Assembly (NCBI GenBank): GCA_050010115.1
Contig: JBEKLQ010000077.1
Span: forward strand, 1-19,662
From: JAKACA01 sp050010115
GTDB lineage: Bacteria > Actinomycetota > Acidimicrobiia > Acidimicrobiales > Bog-793
Length of the DNA: 19,662 nt
Direction: 5' to 3'
The position numbers and the translations under genes were made by a program. The notes under the pieces are model-generated. The model did no database searches and had not been told where the DNA came from. It was given only the letters and a program-made list of their open reading frames with translations. The number at the start of each line of letters is the position of its first letter. The stretch's first letter is position 1. Positions 12,893-19,662 of this stretch are shown here, in pieces.

Positions 12893-15487
12893 ATGGGCAG
12901 CGACGTGCTGTGTCTCCGGGAGATCGACCAGACGCAGGTCGCGGTTGTTGGCGGCAAGGGCGCGCACCTAGGGGAGCTTTCGCGCATCGAAGGCATCTGC
13001 GTGCCGGCTGGCTTCTGCGTGGCGACGGACGCCTTCCGGCGGATCATGGAGGACGCGCCATCGATCGACGATCGGCTCGATCGGCTGTCGCGTCTGAACC
13101 CGGACGACCGGGAGGCCATCCGCACGCTCAGCGCGGAGATCCGACGGACCCTCGAAGCGATCGTCATCCCTGACGATCTGGCGACGGCGATCACCCGCTC
13201 ACTCGCCCGGCTCGGCGAGCGAGCCGCCTACGCCGTCCGATCGAGCGCGACGGCGGAGGACTTGCCGGCGGCCTCCTTCGCAGGCCAGCAGGACACGTAC
13301 CTGAACGTCGTGGGGCCGGCGGCGATCCTCCAGCACGTCAGCCGGTGCTGGGCCTCGCTGTTCACCGAGCGGGCCGTGACCTACCGCCTGCGGAACGGGT
13401 TCGACCATCGGAAGGTCCACATGGCCGTGGTCGTGCAGCAGATGGTGTTCCCAGAGGCGGCTGGCGTCCTCTTCACGGCCGATCCCGTCACGTCGAACCG
13501 GAAGGTCACCTGCGTGGAGGCCACCTTCGGCCTCGGCGAGGCGCTGGTCTCCGGCCTGGCGAACGGGGACGTCTACAAGGTGCGGGACGGCGAAGTCGTC
13601 TCCAGGGCAGTCGGGAGCAAGCGGCTGTCCATCCACGCCTTGCCGGCTGGCGGAACACAGAAAGAGCCGATCGAGCCGGAGCGGCAGGAGCAGCCGGCGT
13701 TGTCAGATGCGCAGGTCGTGCGGCTCGCGCAGCTGGGCCAGCAGATCGAGCAGCACTTCGGCCACCCCCAGGACATCGAATGGTGCCTGGTCGACGATGG
13801 CTTCCAGATCGTCCAGAGCCGGCCGATCACCACGCTGTTCCCCATCCCCGCGGCCAGCGACCGAGAGAACCACGTCTACGTCTCCGTCGGTCATCAGCAG
13901 ATGATGACCGACCCCATGAAGCCCCTGGGGCTCTCCCTGTGGCAGCTGACAGCCCTCCGGCCGATGTCCGAGGCCGGCGGGCGGCTGTTCGTCGACGTCG
14001 CTCAGGCGCTGGGTCCGCCAACGAGTCGCGCCGGCCTCCTGGAGGTCCTAGGGAAGTCCGATCCGCTGATCGGGGACGCGCTGCAGACCATCCTCGAACG
14101 CGGCGACTTCATCCCGACGCTCCCGGACGAGGGTCCAGGCGTGACGCCGGGTGACGGCGCGCCAGCCCGGATCGAGACCGATCCGGCCATCGTCGCCGAG
14201 CTGATAAAGCGCAGCCAGGCCTCCATCGCCACGTTGAAGGGCGACATCCGGACGAAGTCCGGATCCGCGCTGCTCGACTTCATCCTGGCGGACGTCCAGG
14301 AGCTGAAGCGGATCCTGTTCGATCCACAGAGCCTCCAGGTGATCAGGGCGTCGATGGAGGCCACCTGGTGGCTCAACGAGCAGCTGCAGGGGTGGGTGGG
14401 CGAGAAGAACGCGGCCGACACGCTCACGCAGTCGGTCCCCCACAACGTCACGTCAGAGATGGGTCTGGCGCTTCTGGACGTCGCGGACGTGATCCGCCCG
14501 CATCCGGACGTGGTGGCTTTCCTGCAGCACGTCGAGGACGAGGGCTTCCTGGACGAGCTGCCCACTCTCGAAGGCGGGCGGGAAGCCCGAGACGCCATTC
14601 AGACCTACCTCGACAAGTACGGCATGCGCTGCGTCGGCGAGATCGACATCACGAGGCCGCGTTGGAGCGAACGCCCCATCACGCTCGTGCCCGTGATCCT
14701 CGGCAACATCAAGAACTTCGCGCCGGGCGCCGGCGAGCGACGCTTCGAGCAAGGGAGGCAGGAGGCGTGGAAGAAGGAACAAGAACTGCTGGAGCGCTTG
14801 CGAGCCTTGCCAGACGGGGAGCGGAAGGCCGAAGAAACCAAACGGATGATCGACCGCGTCCGGACCTTCATCGGATACCGGGAGTATCCGAAGTACAGCA
14901 TGGTCAGTCGCTACTTCGTGTACAAGCATGCCTTGCTGGACGAGGCCGAGCGCCTCGTGCAGGCCGACGTGCTTTGTGAGAAGGAAGACATCTTCTTCCT
15001 GACCTTCCAGGAACTTCACGACGTCGTGCGCACGAACCAGGTGGATGACGAGTTCATCCGTCGGCGAAAGGACGCGTTCAGGTCGTATCAAGCGCTCACG
15101 CCACCCCGGGTGCTCACGTCGGATGGCGAGGTCGTCGCCGGTGCGTACCGACGCGACGACTTGCCGACCGGTGCGCTGGTCGGCTTGCCGGTTTCTGCCG
15201 GGACCGTCGAGGGGCGGGCGCGAGTCATCCTGGACATGGCGGAGGCCGATGTCGAACCGGGCGACATCCTGGTCACGGCTCACACGGACCCCAGCTGGTC
15301 GCCCCTGTTCGTCGCGATCACGGGCCTGGTGACGGAGGTCGGGGGCCTGATGACCCACGGCGCAGTGATCGCACGGGAGTACGGCTTGCCGGCCGTCGTG
15401 GGGGTGGAACATGCCACCCGGCTGATCCCGGATCGGCAGCGGATCCGCGTCAATGGAACGGACGGGTACCTGGAAATCCTGCCCTAG
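12893..15487 (+). CDS. rph: rifampin phosphotransferase (rifamycin-inactivating phosphotransferase)
   Basis: This intact 864-residue enzyme inactivates rifamycins by transferring the beta phosphate of ATP to the C21 hydroxyl of the ansa bridge. The three-domain order is complete: ATP-binding N-terminus with Lys22 in VGGKGAHLG and Arg116 in AVRSSATAEDLPAASFAGQQ, a central rifampin-binding region (HVYVSVGHQQMMTDPMKPLG, NAADTLTQSVPHNVTSEMGL), and a C-terminal swivelling His domain with catalytic His822 in GGLMTHGAVIAREYGLPAVV. Length and motif order match Listeria and actinobacterial Rph (about 865 residues) rather than PEP synthase, which lacks the central domain. ATG 12893 follows GGGGAAGG by about 6 nt. 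The RAE-like site upstream predicts rifamycin induction. It is monocistronic. Confidence 0.96.
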   Translation: MGSDVLCLREIDQTQVAVVGGKGAHLGELSRIEGICVPAGFCVATDAFRRIMEDAPSIDDRLDRLSRLNPDDREAIRTLSAEIRRTLEAIVIPDDLATAITRSLARLGERAAYAVRSSATAEDLPAASFAGQQDTYLNVVGPAAILQHVSRCWASLFTERAVTYRLRNGFDHRKVHMAVVVQQMVFPEAAGVLFTADPVTSNRKVTCVEATFGLGEALVSGLANGDVYKVRDGEVVSRAVGSKRLSIHALPAGGTQKEPIEPERQEQPALSDAQVVRLAQLGQQIEQHFGHPQDIEWCLVDDGFQIVQSRPITTLFPIPAASDRENHVYVSVGHQQMMTDPMKPLGLSLWQLTALRPMSEAGGRLFVDVAQALGPPTSRAGLLEVLGKSDPLIGDALQTILERGDFIPTLPDEGPGVTPGDGAPARIETDPAIVAELIKRSQASIATLKGDIRTKSGSALLDFILADVQELKRILFDPQSLQVIRASMEATWWLNEQLQGWVGEKNAADTLTQSVPHNVTSEMGLALLDVADVIRPHPDVVAFLQHVEDEGFLDELPTLEGGREARDAIQTYLDKYGMRCVGEIDITRPRWSERPITLVPVILGNIKNFAPGAGERRFEQGRQEAWKKEQELLERLRALPDGERKAEETKRMIDRVRTFIGYREYPKYSMVSRYFVYKHALLDEAERLVQADVLCEKEDIFFLTFQELHDVVRTNQVDDEFIRRRKDAFRSYQALTPPRVLTSDGEVVAGAYRRDDLPTGALVGLPVSAGTVEGRARVILDMAEADVEPGDILVTAHTDPSWSPLFVAITGLVTEVGGLMTHGAVIAREYGLPAVVGVEHATRLIPDRQRIRVNGTDGYLEILP

Positions 15488-15534
15488 CGGCGCACTTGAG
15501 CTTCAGCTCGGCTTGGTCGGCCGCAATGCGCCGC
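15487..15534 (+). terminator. possible stem-loop after rph
   Basis: GCGGCGCA at 15487-15494, beginning in the rph stop codon, pairs perfectly with TGCGCCGC at 15527-15534 across a 32-nt loop. There is no T-run after it, so it would be an atypical terminator, but its position directly at the gene end is suggestive. Confidence 0.3.
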
Positions 15535-15901
15535 CGTGCGATGCAGGCGTGTGGACGTGAAGATCGATTGCCCAGAAGCGGGCAGAGCGTTCCGCCCCGG
15601 ATCCCCTGGCACCGATGTGCCGGTCGATGGCAGACAACTCCCGCGAGCACGACGCCCGTCCGTCAGCTCACGTGAGCGCCCGATTCGTTATGCCAGATGG
15701 ACGATCTGGGCGTCGTCCCGGCTGATGGTGGCGAGGCTCGGCGCCGCACCCCTTGCCGTCGCCCTCGAGTACCCCAACCACGGCGTCACACACGCAGGCT
15801 CCACGACAGGGATCAACGATCGATCGATAAACGCAGGTGCAGATCGGGGCAATCAGCCAAGCTCTGATGGCCACATTGCACGTCCGCGAGAATGGCGGGG
15901 A
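15535..15901. other. gap without a supportable gene
   Basis: Open frames exist on both strands, as expected at this GC content, but none carries a known motif or a good ribosome-binding site. The most protein-like is a - strand frame ending at 15688 that reads LGYSRATARGAAPSLATISR then DDAQIVHLA; it lacks a recognisable start and family and may be a relic. Confidence 0.3.
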
Positions 15902-16147
15902 TCAGCCTTCACGATTCCGCTTCCACGGGGGTCGAGACTTCGGTGGAGGGTAGCCATACCGAGCGATCGTGGCCGAAGTCCACCCCATCCACCAGCCCCC
16001 GCAACCAGGCAGGATGGTGCGCAACTTGTCCTTCTTGCCCGCAGCCGCGAGGGCCACCAAGATGACGGCCCAGACGATTGCACAACCGACGCTGTAGGCC
16101 GTATAGCTGTCCAGTCGATCTCTCACCCGCGAATCATCCCAGCTCAT
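15902..16147 (-). CDS. small single-pass membrane protein, hypothetical
   Basis: The 81-residue frame starts at ATG 16147. It opens with a charged SWDDSRVRDRLDSYTAY, followed by one clear membrane segment (about 15-37, SVGCAIVWAVILVALAAAGK), a short basic stretch (KKDKLRTIL), a Gly/Trp-rich turn (GCGGWWMGWTSATIARYGYP) and a proline/basic tail. An upstream extension to 16252 lacks membrane or family features and is probably non-coding. The basic residues after the segment favour a cytoplasmic C-terminus. No catalytic motif is visible and the function is unknown. The ribosome-binding site is weak. The closest downstream feature is the convergent rph gene. Confidence 0.6.
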   Translation of the reverse strand: MSWDDSRVRDRLDSYTAYSVGCAIVWAVILVALAAAGKKDKLRTILPGCGGWWMGWTSATIARYGYPPPKSRPPWKRNREG

Positions 16148-16314
16148 CGGGTGATGTGATAATCGGGGATAACCCTGAGTCCGCCCCGAGCGCCCCAGTG
16201 CGTCGAAAACGGAGCTTCTGCATCGTGGCCCGAAATGTCTTCTCCACGTCACACAGTCTCCACCTGAACGCCCGACGGTCGAGGCCCAAGGCGCCCCTGA
16301 TCAACGAGAGCGTC

Positions 16315-16701
16315 TCAACTCAGACGTGACATCGCCGCGGTCCGCTCCTCGAATCCCCGGATGTCAGCGACGAGCCCACCTCTGATAGTCAGGATCTGCC
16401 AGCGTTCTGTCGGGTCACCACCCTCCGACCGAGAACATTCGTCGAACACGCGAAGACCGACGAGGATCTTGTCACCGAACACGCCCGTTTCAGTGACGAC
16501 CGCCCGGACCCCGTTCGCTCGACCGCGTCGGTACCAGGCAAGTACTTGGTCACGGTTTCGACAACCGGGGTTCGTATCGTCCGGCGCTCCCCAGGTGACG
16601 TTGGGATCGAGAAGTTCCCGGTAGCCGAGGAGATCGGCCGCCTGGAGTGCAGCGCGAAGCTGTCCGGCGAGCTGCTCCATCACTGCTGGGTCAGTTGCCA
16701 T
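16315..16701 (-). CDS. SnoaL-like / nuclear transport factor 2-fold protein
   Basis: This complete 128-residue protein starts at ATG 16701, after AGGGAGA about 7 nt upstream. The order is a leading helix EQLAGQLRAALQAADLLGYR, the strand LLDPNVTWGAPDDTNPGCRN, then RDQVLAWYRRG and strands AVVTETGVFGDKILVGLRVF and RWQILTIRGGLVADIRGFEE, which is the cone-shaped alpha+beta fold of SnoaL/NTF2-like proteins. Members act as polyketide cyclases, hydrolases or mere binding proteins, so no reaction is assigned. It is divergently arranged with the VOC gene at 16865 across a 163-bp gap, which must hold both promoters; no clear -10 or -35 pair was found there. Confidence 0.85.
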   Translation of the reverse strand: MATDPAVMEQLAGQLRAALQAADLLGYRELLDPNVTWGAPDDTNPGCRNRDQVLAWYRRGRANGVRAVVTETGVFGDKILVGLRVFDECSRSEGGDPTERWQILTIRGGLVADIRGFEERTAAMSRLS

Positions 16702-16864
16702 GGCAGGTATCTCCCTTCATCCCTTTCATGCCATCCTCGCACCAGCAAGAAGGCGTGTGCTGACCTGTGCGCCGGTGGGAGTCAAGGTAGATTCGGCGGA
16801 CCCGGTCAGGCGGCTTCTCACTTTCGATTGTGCCGGACTGACGGAGACCTGAGGAGGACGTCCG

Positions 16865-17644
16865 ATGACCATTCGCAGCGGTAGCACTGTCGGTGCGCCA
16901 TGTTGGACAGACCTCTGGACCTCCGACGTCGAAGTGGCCCGATCGTTTTATGCCGATCTGTTCGGCTGGGAGGCTCTGGAGCCGAGCCCCGAGTTCGGGG
17001 GCTACTTCATGTTCGCTCGCGACGGTGTTCCTGTAGCTGGAGGCATGGGCCCGATGGGCGACATGCCGGCCAGCAACCGCTGGCGGATCTACCTTTCGAC
17101 GAGCGACATGAACGAGACGCTGGCGTTGGTGACCGAATCGGGCGCCCAGATCGCCGTGCCGGCTATGCCGGTCGCCGATCTCGGCATCCAGTCGATCCTC
17201 GTCGACCCGACAGGTGCCGACCTCGGAGCCTGGGAGCCCGGAACCTTTCCCGGTTTCACGGTCCTGAACGAGCACGGGGCGCCCAGCTGGTTCGAACTCT
17301 TGACCCGCGACTATTCCGGTGCCGTTGAGTTCTATCGATCGGTGTTCCACTGGGACATCAACGTCGTCGCCGACGTCGATGACTTCCGGTATTCGACAAT
17401 GGTCGATCCACAAGGTGGCGGCGAGCTTGCCGGCATCGGTGACGCCACGTCGCTGCTGCAGAACGGGGAACCGGCGTGCTGGTCGATCTACTGGGAAGTC
17501 GATGACGTCGATGGCGCTGTCGCCAGGGTCCGTGAGCTCGGTGGAGCGGTCGTGGAGGCCGGGCAGGACACGCCGTACGGGCGACTGGCGACGGTTAGGG
17601 ATCCGCTGGGGGCACAATTCAAGTTCCGCACCTCGCCTGCGTAG
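16865..17644 (+). CDS. two-domain VOC family protein (hydroxylase/glyoxalase-like)
   Basis: This 259-residue protein contains two tandem VOC domains, about 10-122 and 135-257. The first begins GAPCWTDLWTSDVEVARSFY with ADLFGWE, the second APSWFELLTRDYSGAVEFYR with SVFHWD; both finish in the typical D-P-G/L-A strand (LVDPTGADLGAWEPG and VRDPLGAQFKFR). Such actinobacterial proteins are annotated as VOC or 27 kDa-antigen-like. Typical metal ligands (His/Glu) are not all present, so it may be a binding protein. ATG 16865 follows GAGGAGG by about 6 nt, a strong ribosome-binding site. The next gene, also VOC-like, is 109 nt downstream and broken. Confidence 0.92.
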   Translation: MTIRSGSTVGAPCWTDLWTSDVEVARSFYADLFGWEALEPSPEFGGYFMFARDGVPVAGGMGPMGDMPASNRWRIYLSTSDMNETLALVTESGAQIAVPAMPVADLGIQSILVDPTGADLGAWEPGTFPGFTVLNEHGAPSWFELLTRDYSGAVEFYRSVFHWDINVVADVDDFRYSTMVDPQGGGELAGIGDATSLLQNGEPACWSIYWEVDDVDGAVARVRELGGAVVEAGQDTPYGRLATVRDPLGAQFKFRTSPA

Positions 17645-17753
17645 GTCGTGACCAGCGCGGGCTGGATGCGTGGGTGGGCACCGGAAGCACGCTCAGTCCT
17701 GCGGTAGAAGTTCTCTCAGCCGATGGGCTACTTCAGGGATAGGAGTTGGCGCA

Positions 17754-18242
17754 GTGACGAAAATCACCCCATTCCTGTCGTTCGACGACCAGGCCGAGGA
17801 GGCCGTCGCGTTCTACCTGTCGGTCTTTCCAAACTCCCGAATCCTTCAAGTTGCCGTCACGGAGAGGGTGGTCCGGGACTGGCCGGCACGGTGATGACCA
17901 TCCACTTCGAGCTGGACGGGAACGAGTCGTAGCACTGAACGGCGGTCCCGTGCACTACGGCTTCGACGAGTCGGTCTCGTTCATGGTCGATTGCGCCACT
18001 GACGAGGAGGTCGACCACTACTGGGAGCGCTCACCGACGGTGGTGAGGAGATCGCCTGTGGGTGGCTGAAGGATCGCTTCGGCCTCCGCTGGCAGATCGT
18101 GCCGACCGAACTTCCTTCGTTGCTCGGTGACCCGGACCCCGAGCGGGCGAGTCGGGCCATGCAGGCCATGTTGACCATGAAGAAGCTCGACATCCAATCC
18201 GTGAAGGATGCTGCCGACGGGGTGGCGCGCCAGGACGGGTGA
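17754..18242 (+). pseudogene. PhnB-like VOC protein gene with three frameshifts
   Basis: The start GTG 17754 opens TKITPFLSFDDQAEEAVAFY then LSVFPNSRI, the hallmark of PhnB-like (3-demethylubiquinone methyltransferase-like) VOC proteins of about 160 residues. The homology then moves through two other frames: GEGGPGLAGTVMTIHFELDG (from 17861) and VALNGGPVHYGFDESVSFMV with DCATDEEVDHYWER (from 17929), and returns to the first as LTDGGEEIACGWLKDRFGLR then WQIVPTELPSLLGDPD, ending at 18242. Each shift is by the same -1 amount. Two could be mended by one T near 17928 and one C near 18031. Intact, it would be full length, so either the gene decayed recently or the sequence holds errors. Confidence 0.85.
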
Positions 18243-18384
18243 GTGCAACCGGACCGGACGGCCCATGAGGAGCGCAGGACGCACTGATCCGCCTCCAGCG
18301 ATTGGTCATCTCTGCCCCGCCGCAGCGCCGGTCGGGCTCGTTGGCGCCTCGATTGCCACGGAAACGCGGAGCGGCGAGTCGCAA

Positions 18385-18787
18385 GGAGCACCGCCAGGCC
18401 AGCGCGCTGAGCGCCCGAGCGAGGCGCAGAGAGTTTCGCGCGACTGAGGGCATCGCGGGCGGCACGGGCGGCGTCGATCGAGTCGGACTTCGCCCCGTCC
18501 CGGCGCTTGGCCCGCCACGGCCGATCGAGCTCGATCACCTGCTCACCTCGCTCCTCGAGGAACCGTGTGAGCCCAGCTCCGTAACTGCCGGTGCCTTCGA
18601 TCGCCCACGCTCGATGAGTTCCGCGGGCGCAGGCGAGCCCAAGGATCTCTGCGTACCCTCTCGGATCGGTCGTCACGGTGCGCTCCTCCAACAACGCTCC
18701 CGTCGAGGTCACCAACGCAGCAGTGTGGGTGTGCTTGTGGGTGTCGACTCCGATGACGATGTCGACGGTTTCTGCCAGCATGGTCAT
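18385..18787 (-). mobile_element. IS110-family transposase N-terminal fragment
   Basis: The - strand frame from ATG 18787 encodes the RuvC-like DEDD domain of IS110 transposases: Asp14 in IGVDTHKHTHTAALV, Glu64 in WAIEGTGSYGAGLTRFL, and Asp102/Asp105 in GAKSDSIDAARAAR. Homology fades after about residue 127 (near LSAPRSG); the open frame continues to 17981 but reads through unrelated sequence over the PhnB-like relic. The C-terminal half with the catalytic Ser (Tnp_20 domain) is missing, so the element cannot move itself. IS110 elements lack classical inverted repeats; the ends are not identifiable. The truncation lies between 18243 and 18400, against the end of the PhnB-like relic. Confidence 0.85.
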
Positions 18788-19122
18788 GCGTTCAACTTCC
18801 GTTTCCTTGTCGCCCCTGACACGATCGGAAAAGCGCTTCGGCGTGTGGGCGTGAGGACACGTCCTCGACGCGGTTGGACGAGGACCTGAACCTGGAACCG
18901 CGTGGACTACGAGCGAGTACCGACCAAGACGCCGCCTCTGGGCTTTCGGTGACGCGCATCAGTAACGGGCCGCCCTTTCCAAGTCAGGGAGCCGCACCGG
19001 AACCGTCTGCTCGCCTCGCGCCACTGCGTGATCCAGGGCGGAGCGAGCGCGGATCGGGCATTATGTACTGCCGCCAAGGAGTGCCTTCGTGTTCCGTGGA
19101 TGCATCGATAGCGGGAGGGCCG
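18788..19122. other. gap holding palindromic repeats and a coding scrap
   Basis: The stretch upstream of the transposase start contains the GAGGAC/GTCCTC repeats (18852-18884). On the - strand a short frame ending at 18959 reads RSALDHAVARGEQTVPVRLP then DLERAARY, coding-like but unidentified and without a start. Near its end, GGGAGGG at about 19113-19119 is the ribosome-binding site of the methyltransferase. Confidence 0.35.
18852..18884. repeat. GAGGAC inverted-repeat array
   Basis: GAGGAC (18852-18857), 2 nt later GTCCTC (18860-18865), and again GAGGAC (18879-18884) form a near-perfect palindrome followed by a third copy. GTCCTCG and CGAGGAC also make a 7-bp stem with an 11-nt loop. It lies 65-97 nt before the transposase start, so it may be part of the element's end, an operator, or a hairpin; the sequence alone cannot decide. 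Confidence 0.45.
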
Positions 19123-19662
19123 ATGCCGAGCGCCGATGAGATCCGAGACGTTCAGCGAGCGACGTGGGCCGGGCTCTCTGCGGGCTGGGAGAAGTGGGAC
19201 TCGGTCATCATGGAGCAGCTGGGCCCGGTCGGCGCAGCCATTATCGAACGTCTCGACATCGCTGAAGATCATCAGCATCTCGACATTGCCGCGGGCACGG
19301 GTGAGCCGGGTTTGAGTATCGCGAGACTGTCGCCGAAGGGACGCGTCGTGCTGACCGACCTCGTAGCGGAGATGCTGGACGTAGCCGCGCGACGAGCCAG
19401 GGCGCAAGGGGTCGCCAATATCGAGACGAAGGTGTGCAGCGCCGATGATCTGCCGTTCAACGACGCCACATTCGATAGCGTTTCGGTGCGTTTTGGGTAC
19501 ATGTTCTTCCCCGACATGGGCAAGGCGACGGCCGAGTTCGCGCGTGTGCTCAAGCCGGGCGGACGTCTCTGCTCGTCGGTATGGGTCAAGCCCGAGGAAA
19601 ACCCGTGGACGACGATCGCCATGCAGGCAATCGCGACCGAGGCGGTGGTGGCGCCACCCGAC
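19123..19662 (+). CDS. class I SAM-dependent methyltransferase, 3'-truncated by window edge
   Basis: The frame from ATG 19123 stays open to the last base (180 codons visible), with GGGAGGG a few nt upstream. It shows a leading helix SAGWEKWDSVIMEQLG, the SAM-binding motif I LDIAAGTGEPG (53-63), a motif II region VVLTDLVAEMLDVAAR, then SADDLPFNDATFDSVSVRFG (106-125) and AEFARVLKPGGRLCSS, the order typical of UbiE/COQ5-like Methyltransf_11 enzymes. Family members methylate quinones or small molecules; the substrate-determining C-terminus is outside the window. No truncation or frameshift is seen in the part present. Confidence 0.93.
   Translation, partial: MPSADEIRDVQRATWAGLSAGWEKWDSVIMEQLGPVGAAIIERLDIAEDHQHLDIAAGTGEPGLSIARLSPKGRVVLTDLVAEMLDVAARRARAQGVANIETKVCSADDLPFNDATFDSVSVRFGYMFFPDMGKATAEFARVLKPGGRLCSSVWVKPEENPWTTIAMQAIATEAVVAPPD

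Noticed and set aside
12143..12967. 274-codon - strand frame across the 12.1-13.0 kb stretch
   Set aside because: Arg/Ser/Pro-rich, with no motif; it overlaps the small protein at 12073-12336 in another frame and the rph start.
14453..15412. 319-codon - strand frame inside rph
   Set aside because: Antisense shadow of a clearly identified, full-length protein.
12893..15487. Phosphoenolpyruvate synthase or pyruvate phosphate dikinase
   Set aside because: The domain order, length and central VSVGHQQMMTDPMKPLG-type segments match rifampin phosphotransferase instead.
15536..16159. 207-codon + strand frame after rph
   Set aside because: No homology or ribosome-binding site, and it is antisense to the small membrane protein, whose membrane segment is more convincing.
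17981..18384. C-terminal part of the - strand transposase frame
   Set aside because: The frame stays open but no longer matches IS110; it overlaps the PhnB-like gene, whose + strand match is strong.

Overview
The window is high-GC DNA (AT-rich only in a few short islands), with GTG/ATG starts, short Shine-Dalgarno sequences and protein families that suggest a soil or environmental actinomycete-like bacterium (Actinomycetota; the exact lineage cannot be read from this sequence). Both ends are cut: the first gene (EAL phosphodiesterase) lacks its 5' end and the last (SAM methyltransferase) lacks its 3' end. No rRNA, tRNA or CRISPR array was seen.

Layout. 1-1.2 kb: EAL-domain c-di-GMP phosphodiesterase, then a headless ECF sigma factor remnant. 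1.3-5.2 kb: a catabolic, CoA-ester-centred cluster on the + strand: remnant of a 2-oxoacid dehydrogenase E1-beta, an intact acyl-CoA dehydrogenase, a broken carboxymuconolactone decarboxylase-like gene, a VOC/glyoxalase-like protein and an enoyl-CoA hydratase/isomerase homologue, with start/stop overlaps that indicate an ancestral operon. 5.4-8.0 kb: a hydrolase C-terminal remnant, an SDR oxidoreductase, and a convergent amidase. 8.2-9.7 kb (- strand): a 50-residue Cys-motif protein, then an SPFH membrane protein followed by a small ribbon-helix-helix regulator, preceded by an AT-rich palindrome overlapping a plausible -10 box. 9.7-12.9 kb: gene-poor, full of remnants (DinB stub, broken PIN-type toxin/antitoxin pair, recombinase HTH remnant) with two intact small dimeric alpha/beta-barrel-like genes. 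12.9-15.5 kb: an intact rifampin phosphotransferase (rph), preceded by an inverted repeat that closely resembles the rifamycin-associated element (RAE). 15.9-19.7 kb: small membrane protein, SnoaL-like protein, two-domain VOC protein, frameshifted PhnB-like VOC gene, a truncated IS110-type transposase, and the methyltransferase.

Two themes stand out. First, an antibiotic-resistance gene with its own putative rifamycin-responsive element. Second, an unusually dense set of broken genes: E1-beta, carboxymuconolactone decarboxylase, toxin, antitoxin, PhnB-like and IS110 genes are all damaged. Several of the frame breaks could be mended by adding one base to a 2-3-base homopolymer, so sequencing error must be separated from true decay; the larger internal deletions in E1-beta and the decarboxylase cannot be explained that way. 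The SPFH plus ribbon-helix-helix pair with its own operator is the best candidate for a little-described functional unit.
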